Source: Piliocolobus tephrosceles
Taxonomy: Eukaryota > Chordata > Mammalia > Primates > Cercopithecidae
Reading direction: 5' to 3'
Assembly (NCBI RefSeq): GCF_002776525.5
Contig: NC_045447.1
Span: forward strand, 21,722,965 to 21,786,964
Length of the DNA: 64,000 nucleotides
Shown one piece after another: positions 32,602-42,949 of the stretch (positions are counted from its first letter, which is position 1; every line of letters begins with the position of its first letter). A model generated the notes under the pieces. The model was not told the DNA's origin and did no database searches. It saw only the letters and a program-made list of their open reading frames with translations. The translations under genes were made by a program, and so were the position numbers.

Positions 32602-33289
32602 ATTTAGAAAGTGGGAAGACTTTACCTGCTTCACGCCGGCATGAGGAAATGCAGTAAGTCCTAGCAGATGTGATCACAACTTCTTGTTTCTTTTTTGCAT
32701 TTAGTTGTTTTTTTTCAGTTTGCTTTTTGTTGCCATTGCCATTGTCACATTGGCATTTCAAGATATATTTCACTTTTGCATAGATCAAAGTTGCTTTCAA
32801 CAAAAATAGTTATCACTTGTGGTTCAGAAGGTTGGTCATATAATTCTACTCTTTCCTCCTCTTCCCCTTTTTAACAGTGAGAAATATAATTTCATTTTAA
32901 TGTGATGTGTCTTGTTTTAAAGATTTCCACAAGAGTTGCTGGATAGAAACTCTTTGAGACCAATATGTTTCATCTTCGCGGTTTTGTTTTTTCCCTTTCG
33001 TCTTTTTGGTGACAAAATGTTTGAAGAAAGGGGATGAAAAGAAATGTTTGGTTTGATGTAGAAGAAGAAAAGAATTTTGAGGGCATGTTTTTCTCAAAAG
33101 GATCATCCCAAAGAAAATGCCATGGATTTGTACTGCTGGCCTCCAATGAGGGAGGATTCCAAGGCGCCAAAATTCTCTTGCATGACAGGACAAACCTTTC
33201 AAAGTGTCTGAGCTATCCATCAGTGGAGTAGGCTGAATCAAGAAGTTGTGAGTTTCTTCTCCCTGAGTTTATGCAAGTAAAGTTGCTGG
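32602..33289. other. Unique intronic sequence
   Basis: No repeat or exon recognised. Confidence 0.35.
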
Positions 33290-33375
33290 GGTTTAGAGAG
33301 GAATAATTGTTAAATTAGATGACTATCATAGTTGCCTCCAATTTAGATGATCGATGACTCTGTGATATAATAACA
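33290..33375 (+). repeat. MIR3 or L3/CR1 3' end
   Basis: aaattagatgactatcatag, ttgcctccaatttagatgat and actctgtgat fit the 'gactagatgacctctaaggtcccttccaactctatgattctgtga' ending shared by MIR3 and L3. Confidence 0.5.
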
Positions 33376-33929
33376 TAGAATAATACTTTGAGGATTATAA
33401 AATGTCACACAAATCTAAGGCATTGTTATTATCATTCTTATTCAGTAGCTTTGTCTAGAGGATCGGTGTGATATTGGGATAATACTTTTTAAAGTTTTCT
33501 GTAAAAGGTGGCTTTACATCATTGTTCCAACCATGACATTTTTTCATTCATAGCATATTCCTTCATTCATTGATTTAATCATTCAATCATGTAATGGTTT
33601 ACCTGCCTATTAAATTTAGCAAATTTACCTGCCTATCTGCTAGAAAAAAAAAAAAAAAAAAGAGAGAGAGAGAAAAAAAAAATGCTTTTTACAAAATCAG
33701 CCACCAGCTCAGATTGAGCCAACTATGGGATCTCATTGCTAAAAATGGTCTTATATTTTAAGTTGAATTAATAAAAGGCTAGGTTTCTGAACAAATAATT
33801 CTAGAGGTACTGGGTAAGAACTGAAATATTGTGTTTATTTTTGGGGCCATATGTTAAGAGAAACGGTAACTGAGTGGAAATAATAACTGAGAAATCAGGA
33901 CATTGAAGGATCTTAAAATAATAATGCTA
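33376..33929. other. Unique sequence with poly(A)/(GA) run and a short tandem repeat
   Basis: tttacctgcctat occurs at 33598-33610 and again at 33624-33636, a tandem duplication of about 26 bases. 33643-33683 is an A run, a GA run and another A run. Confidence 0.6.
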
Positions 33930-34085
33930 ACAAGCTCTTTTACAGTGCTTAATGTGATCGTACTTGACATATATTTAACTCGTTAAATTCTTACAGAAAT
34001 CTCAATAGATATTATTATTACTCCTGTTCTACTGTTGAGAAAATAAGCACAGGGAATATAACTAACTTGTAAGACCTGTGACTCT
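33930..34085 (-). repeat. MIR SINE
   Basis: acagtgcttaatgtgatcgt, ttaactcgttaaattcttac, agatattattattactcctg. Confidence 0.55.
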
Positions 34086-34260
34086 GTGTGTTCTGAGGTT
34101 CACGTTGCGGCTCCATAACTGACTTAGTAGTAGTGGGATTGGAGCGTGTATTTTCTCTGATGGAATTACCTATCTAAAGAGGGGCTGTTATGAGACTCAT
34201 CAGAGATGATAGATAGAAAGCACATACGCTGGAGCCTGACACATAGCCCTGGTTCTATAA
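34086..34260 (+). repeat. MIR SINE
   Basis: gcggctccataactgactta, gaggggctgttatgagactc, agcacatacgctggagcctg acacatag. Confidence 0.5.
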
Positions 34261-34287
34261 ACGTCATTACTCTGCTACTTATAAGTG

Positions 34288-34970
34288 CATTAGCTTCCTA
34301 GGCTGCAATAACAAAGTACCACAAACTGAGTGGCTTAAACGACAGACATTTATTATCTCACAATCCTCGAGGCTGGAAGTTTAAAATCAAGATATGTGCA
34401 AGACCATGCACCCTTTGAAGGCACCAGGGAAAGATCTGCTCCAGGCTTTCCTTCTAGGTTCTGGTAGTGCCTTGGCTTGTGGCAGCAGAACTCCATCTTC
34501 ACATGGCATTCTGCCCGTGTGATATCTGTCTCTATGCCCCATTCTCCCCCTTTTATAAGGACACCAGAGGCCAGGTGTGGTGGCTCAAGCCTGTAATCCC
34601 ACCGCTTTGAAAGGCCAAGGTGGGTGCATCGCATGAACTCAGGAGTTTGAGACCAGCCTGGGCCACATGGCAAAACCCCATCTATAGCAAAAATACAAAA
34701 AATTAGTTGGGCTTGGTGGTGTAAGCCTGTGGTCCTAGCTACTCATGAGACTGAGGTGGGAGGATTGCCTGAGCCTGGGAGATGGAGGTTGCAGTGAGCC
34801 AAGATCATGCCACTGCACTGTACCTGGGTCCCACCCTAACAACCTCACTTATAAATTGATTACCTTTATAAATACCCTGTCTTCAAATAAGGACACATTC
34901 TGAGGTACTGAGGATTAGGAGCCTAACATATTGCTTTTGGAGGACCCAATTCAACTGATAACAATAAATA
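34288..34970 (-). mobile_element. MLT1-type MaLR LTR, split by an Alu
   Basis: Reverse-complement MLT1: gcttcctaggctgcaataac, aaagtaccacaaactgagtg, gcttaaacgacagacattta, gttataaggacaccag-type junction. It resumes after the Alu with cccaccctaacaacctcact, ctgtcttcaaataaggacac, and ends near gaggacccaattcaactgat. Confidence 0.85.
34570..34829 (+). mobile_element. Alu SINE lacking its 3' end, inside MLT1
   Basis: gccaggtgtggtggctcaag, ggagtttgagaccagcctgg, gcagtgagccaagatcatgc. It stops at gtacctgggt without a poly(A) tail, and the LTR sequence expected on the right junction is partly missing, so a later deletion removed the Alu tail and some LTR. Confidence 0.85.
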
Positions 34971-35128
34971 TTCAGGTTGGTGCAAAAGTAACTGTGGTTT
35001 TTGCCTTTGAAAGTAATACCACTACTGACAAGATCCACCGATGTATACAAAAATCGCTGGTGAAACTTTGAGAAGAAATACCATTACTTTCAAAGGCAAA
35101 AATCACAATTACTTTTGCACCAACCTAA
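34971..35128. mobile_element. MADE1 (mariner MITE), fold-back form with a 60-bp loop insert
   Basis: Left arm 34971-35017 begins ttcaggttggtgcaaaag; right arm 35083-35128 ends ttttgcaccaacctaa. They are reverse complements with only three differences. TA dinucleotides flank both ends (34969-34970, 35129-35130), as expected for mariner insertion. A normal MADE1 is 80 bp with a loop of a few bases. Here each arm runs past the usual centre (both contain tttgaaagtaat or its complement), and the loop is 65 bases. Bases 35021-35080 of the loop match 38065-38124 at 55 of 60 positions. Confidence 0.88.
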
Positions 35129-35299
35129 TACTGTCATCATGTTATTTATAAGTAATATTATTGAAGGTCACTCCAGACAACTAGGGTAGGAGAAGTCAAG
35201 CTGTTACAGACTGTGACTCCCAAATGCTTTTCAGAGAAAAGGCAGAGTAATAGGGAAAACAGATCCTGAGAGGGATTATTTAAAATGTGAGGATGCCAC
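35129..35299. other. Unique intronic sequence
   Basis: No feature recognised. Confidence 0.35.
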
Positions 35300-35480
35300 A
35301 CATCTAGTAGTGGAAAAACCATGTAATACACGCAGCACAAATAGTTATGTGTCTCTGCTGTGCCACTGATATGCTCCATGATCTCATGCAAGTCACGTCC
35401 CCTTCTTAGCCTCACCGCACCCATCTAAAAATGAAGATACCAGGCTTACATCAATTGTCAAGGTATGATGAAGTTTGGTA
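35300..35480 (+). repeat. MIR SINE
   Basis: tgctgtgccactgatatgct, atctcatgcaagtcacgtcc, cttcttagcctcaccgcacc, catctaaaaatgaagatacc. Confidence 0.7.
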
Positions 35481-35784
35481 ACATAAATATCCCAAGAACT
35501 TTTTTACATAAGTGAGCCATACCCCACGAGTATCATTCACGTTTCTTTCTTCCTTTTTTTTTTTTCACAGAAAGCAGAAATTTTAATATTGTAAGTATAG
35601 ACTTTAAAAATACTTTAAAATTTTAAGTCACATGAACCTTGTGACTTGGTCTTGACTTGCTTCAACAACATGGTTTCACTAAAAGCCTTTAGGGTCTCTA
35701 GCTAGGCCTGTGGGCAAAGTAGGAAAATAAGCCATAGCTTTTATGTGCAGGAAATGTAGGAAATGCTTATTTTTCACAACATTT
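35481..35784. other. Unique intronic sequence
   Basis: Short T run at about 35555-35567. Nothing else recognised. Confidence 0.35.
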
Positions 35785-35990
35785 AGAGATGCACCATAGC
35801 GAAGTAGAATGAGCATGGAATTTGGCTTCAGGAGGCCTGGTTTCAAGCTTAGACTACCACATACCAGCTATAGAAATGCAGGCTAGCCATCTCACCTCTC
35901 TGAGTTTCTTCTGTGATCATTTGCAAAATGGAAATAAAATTATAACATCAAACTTAATGCACATAAAAGCATTTAGCAAGAATTTCAAAA
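35785..35990 (+). repeat. MIR SINE, near full length
   Basis: gtagaatgagcatggaattt, ggaggcctggtttcaagctt, accagctatagaaatgcagg, catctcacctctctgagttt, catttgcaaaatggaaataa. Confidence 0.8.
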
Positions 35991-36084
35991 AAAAAAGTAC
36001 AAGTATGAAATACAATGGTATCTTGGAGCTGAAAACACCTTAGACCTCACAGAATCCAACTTTTCCAGGCTAGTCAGCTCTTGC

Positions 36085-36470
36085 TTGTTTATTCTGCAAA
36101 CAAACCACTTTAAATCTCAGTGCCTTGGCCACACAATGCTTTATTTCTCATGCACCTTACACACCAGCAGCTGCAGTCACTGCAGGCTCAGCTCTACTTG
36201 TCTTCTCCTTCTGGTACTTTGGCTGAAGGGGAGCCCCAGTTTGAAACATTTGGTTTTCATGGCAGAGGGAATGAGCAAGAAAGCTGGCAAAAATCTAGGA
36301 TGCCTCTTGCAACTGATGCTCAGATGTGGGTTCTCTCACCTTCTATCGGCCAAAGCACATCACATGGCCAAGCCCAGAGCCAATGGCAGGGGTATGCACT
36401 TCTTTTACAGGGTGTGCACGTGCAAGCAATTGCCACAGCAATGGAATATACCCCACCTTCATGTTACAGA
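36085..36470 (-). mobile_element. Old LTR-like repeat (family not named)
   Basis: ctgcaaacaaaccactttaa, ttggccaaag-like cggccaaagcacatcacatg, gccaagcccagagccaatgg follow the pattern of MaLR-class LTRs in reverse complement. A 220-codon open frame (36085-36747) runs across it but shows no known domain. Confidence 0.4.
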
Positions 36471-36779
36471 TAGGGAAAATGAAGCTGGAGAATGGATGTT
36501 CTTCATCCCTGTCCCATTAGTGTGGGCCAGTGATCAAGCCCAGATGGAAAAGTTTGACAAGGGTATCCTGGAGATGGCAAGAGGCAGCTCAGGCAACGGG
36601 CCTGAAGGCAGTTCCACTGAACCTCCTGGCCAAAGCAGAATGCAGAATAAGAGTGTGTACAGCCATAGCTATAGTTGTGCATACATAATATGGACAGAGG
36701 GAAGCAGAAGAAAATACAGACAGAAACATCCAACCCATATTGATTGAGAAACTATTCTATACTAGGTATATTGAAATTA
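36471..36779. other. Unique intronic sequence
   Basis: No feature recognised besides the tail of the chance open frame. Confidence 0.35.
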
Positions 36780-37000
36780 CCAGAGATGGAGAGAAATAAA
36801 GAAGAAACTGAGAGAAGGGGGCGCCAAGGATGGGAGAGACTTAGAAAAATAAAGGAAAATTGTCAAGAACAGACAGAAAGGGATTTAGCAATAAAAGCAG
36901 AGATGGGGAAAAGGAAAGAGAGAATAAAAAGCATGGAGGAAGTGATACAGAGAGAAGGGAACAGGAAAAGAGAGAGACAGAGAGCAAGTGAGAGGAGCAG
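36780..37000. repeat. GA-rich (polypurine) low-complexity tract
   Basis: About 220 bases with roughly nine in ten purines on the + strand (gagatggagagaaataaaga, gggaacaggaaaagagagag). It gives open frames rich in Glu, Lys and Arg that are artefacts of composition. Confidence 0.85.
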
Positions 37001-37584
37001 ATGCAACTCAACCTCAAGAAAGGGCCGGGATTGGGGTAGTGAAGTGGATGGAGTGAAGGGCGGGCAATCAGGGTGATTCCAGGCTAAGGAGGCAGTCAGG
37101 CCCAGATAGCATCCGGCAGAGATGAGAGGGCTGGAGGCAGGGGCACCCAGCACTGTGGATCTGAGAAGAGACTATGGCGGGGCAGGGTGTACTGGATTGC
37201 AACAGGGATTCTGGGAGAAGGGAAGGAGATGGGAGATCCAGAGACTGCAGGCAAGCGAAATGGGGAGGGGTGGATAGGTTGGCACGAGAGTCAGGGCGTG
37301 TGTCCCCTTGGTGACCATTCCCAACTTCCTCTGCCCCAGCCTCCTATTCCACATTTTCCTCCCCTTCAAGAACCTGGGGCTTTTGTGTGGTGTTTTAACA
37401 GTAACACAAAATGAATGCTGTGTGCACATTTGCAGTGAGGTTCATGCTGTTTACTCCCTTTCTCATACGCCCCAAATAAACCCACAGTAAAAATGGAAAG
37501 TGAGCTTCGATTTGGATATATTGGAACTTCTGCCTCTCCCTTCAATTAACCCTCCGTCTCCCTCCTTCCCAGTCTTCAGAAGAC
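37001..37584. other. Unique intronic sequence
   Basis: No feature recognised. Confidence 0.35.
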
Positions 37585-37800
37585 AGCTTGATTTGGTGGG
37601 AATCATGTGGTTTTGGAGACAAGACAGATGAGGACTTTAATTGTGATTCTTTCCCTTACTGCTGTGTGTCCTTCGGCACATTACTGAACCTTTCTGAATC
37701 TCACTTTCTCCTGAGCTGTAAATGAGGTGAGAGATTCACATTCATGGGGCTGAGGGGAGAAATAAGTGATAAAAGGCTCATGAAGCATCAGCAGGGTGCC
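37585..37800 (+). repeat. MIR SINE, near full length
   Basis: cttgatttggtgggaatcat, gattctttcccttactgctg, gtgtccttcggcacattact, gaacctttctgaatctcact, catgaagcatcagcagggtgcc. Confidence 0.75.
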
Positions 37801-38221
37801 CTGAGAAGGTCCCTTTCTTTTCCTTTGGCCTCTAAAAATATTCTTCCTATTCTGTTATCGTTCTTGGCCTTCACAAACATCCTTTGAGATATGTTGAGGA
37901 GTTATTAAGAATATTGACTTTAAAATACTGATATAAATAATTGACTAAATACATAAATGAGGTAGAAAAGATTGCTCTTTCTTACAGCAGAATTCCAATT
38001 AATAAATGTAGAAGGAAAGAGGGAAACAGAAAATCACCATTAGGCAATCACCACTGTAATAATTACTACTGACAAGATCCACCGATGTATACTAAAATTA
38101 ATGGTGAAATTTTGAGAAGAAATAGAGTATTTGCAGAGTCTCAAAGTATCCTCCCCAAGACATTTATTAATTACAAAAGGAAAATAGTGACTTTACAGTG
38201 GAGAAATCTGGCCGATACCAC
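37801..38221. other. Unique sequence containing the apparent donor of the MADE1 insert
   Basis: No repeat family recognised. Bases 38065-38124 (beginning actactgacaagatccacc, ending gagaagaaata) recur in the loop of the MADE1 copy 3 kb upstream. The neighbouring bases here do not resemble MADE1. Confidence 0.75.
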
Positions 38222-38690
38222 TTGTATTTGCGTCCTAAGGCTGCCGTGACAAATTACTACAATTTAAGAAGCTTAAGACAACAGTAATTTATTCTGTCAC
38301 AGTTTTGGAGGCCAGAAGTCTGAAATCATGGTGTTGGCAGGGCCACATTCTCCCTGGGACTTGAAGGGAGAATCCTGTCTTGCCCCTTCCAGCTTATGGT
38401 AGCTCTTGGTTTTCCTGTGCTTGGGCTATGGAATGCTAGTTTCGACGTCCGCCTCCATACTACATTCTCCTGTGTCTTTTCTTCCATGTGTGTCTCATTA
38501 GGATGCATGTCACTGGATTTAGGGTTCACCTTGATAACTCAGATTGTTATACATAAGATTTTTTACTTAATTACATCAGCAAAGACCCTTTTTTCCAAAG
38601 AAGGTAACATTCACAAGCTCCAGGGATTAGGATGTGGGCATATCTTTCTGGGACCCCCTATCCAACTGACCACACCACCTTAACCAAGTC
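38222..38690 (-). mobile_element. MLT1-type MaLR LTR
   Basis: Reverse-complement MLT1: gcgtcctaaggctgccgtga, gttttggaggccagaagtct, gtgttggcagggccacattc, cacgaacattcacaagctcc-like taacattcacaagctccagg, ggatgtgggcatatctttct. Confidence 0.85.
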
Positions 38691-38799
38691 ATCAAAATGA
38701 ACATCCTCACTTATCAGTTACATGGACGTTATGAATCCACTGAAATAATGCACTGATAAGGACAATGTCATTTCTGTGGGGTTTCCTTGCCAACACTGT
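38691..38799. other. Unique intronic sequence
   Basis: No feature recognised. Confidence 0.3.
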
Positions 38800-39372
38800 A
38801 TAACCGTTCTAATCATGAAAAAATGTTGACAAACCCAGTGATGGACATTCTACAAAATAATTCACAAGCAATGGTCAAAGGTGTTAAGATCATAAACAAC
38901 AACAAAAACAACAACAAGGAAAGCAGTAATTGTCACAAATTGGAGGAAATTAGAGAGACATGACAACTAAATGCGATGTGGGATGCTGGACCAAAACAAA
39001 AACATTAGTGGAAAAACAAGGACATTAGTGAAAAAATTTAAAAAAAAAATTAGTCCTCATGAGAGACACATGGAAGAGAAGGCATAGGGGAAGATGATAT
39101 GAAGATGGAGGGAGAAATGAGCATTAGGTAGCCCGAGCCAAGGAAAACCAAGAGCTACTATATGCTGGAAGAGGCATCATTTGTGAAACTTGTATAAGAT
39201 CTGTGGTTTGGTTAATAGTATTGAATCATGGTTAATGTCCTGGTTTTGATTATTTATTATAGTTATGAAAAATGTTGACATTGGGGGACGCTGAGTGAAG
39301 AGTACACAAGAGTGCTGTACTAAATTTGCAACTTCCTGTGAGTCTATGATTCTTTCAAAATAAAAAGGCTGA
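38800..39372 (+). mobile_element. Old LINE-1 (L1M-type) 3' end
   Basis: The 3' terminus is characteristic: gaagagtacacaagagtgct, gtactaaatttgcaacttcc, tgtgagtctatgattctttc, aaaataaaaagg. The upstream part has the long A-rich stretches of an L1 3' untranslated region. No reverse transcriptase coding part remains. Confidence 0.7.
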
Positions 39373-39384
39373 AACCCAAAATAA

Positions 39385-39575
39385 GAATGTTGACTCCGGG
39401 ACAAAACTGCCTGGATTGGAATCCTGGTCTCACTACATAACTTGTAGTGTGACATTGGTTGAGTTACTTAACTACTCTGTGCCTCTGTCTTCTCAACTGT
39501 AAAATGGTGAAAGTAATAGTTTCTACTGTTAAAAGTTGGTAAATATGTAAACTCTATACAAATGTTGTATTAATG
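39385..39575 (+). repeat. MIR SINE
   Basis: aactgcctggattggaatcc, tggtctcactacataacttg, tgacattggttgagttactt, aactactctgtgcctctgtc, tcaactgtaaaatgg: one of the clearest MIRs here. Confidence 0.85.
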
Positions 39576-39594
39576 ATACCATTGATATTGCTGT

Positions 39595-39740
39595 TTTTGT
39601 TGTTCCCTTTTCACAAATGATAAAACCAAGGTCTAGAAGGTTAAGACAACTCTCTACTAAGATCACATAGCCAGTGTCCGAGCCCAGAATTAAACATACA
39701 TTTCTAATTCCAAATGAGCTCTCTGCTCCATCTGCTCTAT
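39595..39740 (-). repeat. MIR SINE
   Basis: ttcccttttcacaaatgata, aaccaaggtctagaaggtta, gatcacatagccagtgtccg. It follows directly after a sense MIR. Confidence 0.7.
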
Positions 39741-40339
39741 AATATTTTCTTTCTTATAGGGGGCAAGGATGGATAAGGGCTTTTTAGGAGCTCATCCCCA
39801 TAATCATCCAATTATGAGACTATGAGATATTGAGTCTAGCCTGACCCTGGACCTTGGAAGAAGGCAGCCAGTTCTTTCTGGCCACAGATATTTAGAATTG
39901 ATGAAACCAGAAATTTCTGATTTAATTCTCAAAAACAAAAGCATTTTAAAAACTCCAGTTCAACCCCTTTAATAGAGTGAAAATAAATACAAAAACAAAG
40001 CTTGTAGGTCTCAAAGGGTGACTCACAATGTCTTACAGCAGGTTAATGAGAGAGCTGGCCTTCCCATCTACATCTCAGGGCAATGTGTGTGTGTCAGGCT
40101 CTAAACTGCACCCAGCAGAAGGCCCCTTGCTCCATGCGGAGGGAGCTACAAACACTGTAGGTTCAGTGCAACTACATTTCACTTCACTGTGGTAATCCTG
40201 TCTGCAAATCCACCGATCCGGTCAAACAATTACCCAATTCAAACTTCTGCTGCTAATGTTCCCAGCTCAAGGGCGTCTTTAGTAGCAAAATAACACTTGT
40301 TTTTTCTTCCTTCCTTCTCTGTTTTTTCCTAATCTCTCC
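39741..40339. other. Unique intronic sequence
   Basis: No repeat recognised. Confidence 0.35.
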
Positions 40340-41104
40340 CTGATGAGACATAACATTAATTACAGCAGTTAACAGAAATTCTGTCTCCATTACTGCCTGC
40401 CACCTTCTCCATCTTGGCTTCCGCCTCTGAATTTTCTCTCCTGAATGAAGAGGGGGAAGGGGTTATGCAGATGTGGTGATTGTATTTATTTACCTTTGTC
40501 TCTGCTTACTTCCTTTGTGCTGAATTTTAAGTCAAGTAGAATCAATATTTTCACTGGGAGTGTGCATGAGTGTGAATGTGTGTGTGTTGTTTGTCTGTGC
40601 CTGCTTCATAATCTAGCTGTCATTTTTGAGCTAATTGTGTTGTTTCCTCTTGTGTGGAAGGAAATCTTATCTGTTTTGGATTAAAATTCAATGAAGGTCA
40701 TAGCGGCGGGAAAACTTACCAGACTGCTACAATTAATGTTCATTTGGCTTTGATAAATTGGAACGTTCTCCTCAATAGGACTGGAGTGGATTTCAGAAGC
40801 AATAATTCTTCCATTTATTCGATGATTCTGCCTGTGACGGAGGACCTTGTCCTGCTTTTGTTTGTCATCTGTCACTTGGAGGAGCTGGGCATATGTCAGA
40901 GATGATTTATCATGATTGCAGCGCCTGCTTATATTAAAGCATTTAAAACCACTAATTATTTTTACCCCCTGTAAATTGCTTGATTAAACAAAATGTGAGG
41001 TTGGAATTGAGGGAGAAAATTTTTTTTGTGTCTATGGTTTCCACAGTTGAGGGATTAATACAAGTTATTTGCAAGAGCTTAGGTGAAAATGAATCTATCA
41101 GAGA
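40340..41104. other. Repeat-free stretch, candidate conserved non-coding element
   Basis: About 750 bases with no recognisable repeat, rich in homeodomain-type ATTA/TAAT cores (cattaattacagcag at 40354, caattaatgttcatttgg at 40730, cactaattatttttaccccc at 40951) and other evenly complex sequence. No open frame resembles a known protein. Function is inference only. Confidence 0.35.
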
Positions 41105-41330
41105 AATAATACTGAGCACCGACTCAGTATATGGTGGGGAATATGCAGGGAACGTTATATGCATTATTTTACTTATTTCTTGAAACAGTTATTTAGGGTA
41201 GTTTACCCATATCACCCAGGAGGAGACTAAAATCCTTAGATAATGTATATTTCATCCTGCATAAGCAACATAATATTGGTAACCAAATGTCTTGATTCTA
41301 AAGTCCTTGCATTACCCCTATCACTAGGAG
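41105..41330 (-). repeat. MIR SINE
   Basis: actgagcaccgactcagtat, atgcattattttacttattt, ttgaaacagttatttagggt, cccaggaggagactaaaatc. Confidence 0.55.
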
Positions 41331-41404
41331 GTTTAAAAATTGCCTGATATATTTTCCCCTGTTTACTGTTGATATTTCACTAGGTGTGGAGCAGGATCTT
41401 CTTC

Positions 41405-41535
41405 CTACATAAGAATGACTTAGGGTGAAATTGCTGGATCGTATGGTAGTTCCATTTTTAATTTTTTGAGGAATTTCTCTACTGTTTTCCATAATGGCTG
41501 TACCAATGTACATTCCTACTAACAGGGTACCAAGG
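41405..41535 (-). mobile_element. LINE-1 3' untranslated fragment
   Basis: attgctggatcgtatggtag, ttccatttttaattttttga, ggaatttctctactgttttc, cataatggctgtaccaatgt acattcctactaacagg match the reverse complement of the well-known L1 3' region containing 'ccatatgatccagcaat'. Confidence 0.85.
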
Positions 41536-41997
41536 TTCCATTTCACTGAGTTATATACATTAAATATGCACAGCTTTTTACATGTTAATATATCTCATTA
41601 CTACTACTACCAACAACAAAAAGAATTCTCTTGTGTGTTTGTTTAAAAGATGGTTTCCTGAACCGTACCCTACGTATGCCTGATCTGAACACCAGTTAGA
41701 GGTTTTGGGGAATCTACAAAGGTGGAGAATCATAAATTTACAGCTCACTGAAAGCTTGTTTGGAGGTTCTAGCAGGGGAGTGCAGCTACTGTATGCCCTT
41801 GACCTCCTCTACTGGGGACGGCCATCCTCTTCAACGGAGCATGCAGCCTTGGGTGGGACACACATAGAGCAGTGAAGGGGAAGAGGGCACCTGTCTCGCC
41901 AGACAGATCACCTGAATCAACCCTGGAGGTCAACGGGGTGACAGATGCTGCAGCCAGATTGCCTCACGTCCACCTACAGTTCATCGAGACCGTTAGT
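41536..41997. other. Unique intronic sequence
   Basis: Short CTA/CAA-rich patch at about 41600-41622. Nothing else recognised. Confidence 0.35.
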
Positions 41998-42180
41998 GGG
42001 AAAGTCACAGTCTTAGCATGCTATATATTATTTAATTCTCACAAAATCCCACCCAGCAAGCATTGATATCTCCATCTTATGGATTGAATCATTGTGATAC
42101 ATCAAGTGAAAGGGCCTTGCCCAAGACCACACAGCTAGGGAGAGGCTGAGCTGGGATCTACATCCTGTGTTTGCTTCATT
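41998..42180 (-). repeat. MIR SINE
   Basis: atttaattctcacaaaatcc, ctccatcttatggattgaat, gccttgcccaagaccacaca, gctagggagaggctgagctg. Confidence 0.8.
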
Positions 42181-42624
42181 GGCAGCAAAGCTCTTGCTTT
42201 CCCATGGCAGCCCTAGCTCATCCCCCCTCCCCCGCCCTTGTCTCTCTGTGCCCTCAGCCCTCCCTTCCTCCTCTAAATTTCTGCAGGGGCACAAGCACAA
42301 ACAGCTCTGGGCTTTCCCCATGGACACCCTCTTCGGTTCCTGTTTTATTACAGTCCTTATGTGGTCCTGATGTTTCCCTAATGAAGTGTCCAGAGACCTG
42401 CCCTGTCTCGGCTTTCCTTAATAGGGAGTGAAATATGTTGGTGACTATGCCAGAGGCTTTGTTTAGATGGTGCATAAAGTCACCAGAGGCTGTCTGGGGG
42501 GAGATAAGGGGCAGTTCCTCTCTCTTCTGATAGCAGATGTTCCCAGGTGAAGGATTCCCACTTGTAGGGCAGGTCTAGGCCATAAGAATGATTGCAACAG
42601 CCTGGTATGGGAGAGTCTGTTGGA
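42181..42624. other. Unique intronic sequence
   Basis: No feature recognised. Confidence 0.35.
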
Positions 42625-42835
42625 CGGGATCTCCCAGAGTTTTGATAACTGTGTAATCTTGGGCTAGCTACTTACCTTCTCCTGAGCCTTGGTTTCCTCA
42701 AATGTAAAGCAGTGTCAACAATAATACCTTCTCAAATAAAATCATCGTGAGGCATAGAAGCATCCATGTTAAGTACGGACTTGGTGCCTGATAAATAGAA
42801 ATTTCTCAATAAATTGTAGCTGTTCTTGAAGCTCA
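42625..42835 (+). repeat. MIR SINE, near full length
   Basis: gtgtaatcttgggctagcta, cttaccttctcctgagcctt, ggtttcctcaaatgtaaagc, gacttggtgcctgataaata. Confidence 0.85.
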
Positions 42836-42949
42836 AATGCTCTTGACCAACTAACATTAATAGAAAATGATCCCATTTAAAATTTCATTAAAATCTCCTG
42901 ACAATATATTAAGCAGGTGTTTTCATTCAGAATGGCAGATATTATGGAC

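Noticed and set aside
36085..36747. 220-codon open frame on the + strand, the longest in the window
   Set aside because: It runs through an old LTR-like repeat, has no recognisable domain or splice-site frame, and is cysteine/serine-rich in a way typical of translated repeat DNA.
36744..37076. 110-codon open frame rich in Glu, Lys and Arg
   Set aside because: An artefact of the polypurine tract, not a coiled-coil gene.
41421..41535. A possible conserved element because of its familiarity
   Set aside because: The sequence is a known LINE-1 3' untranslated segment in reverse orientation.
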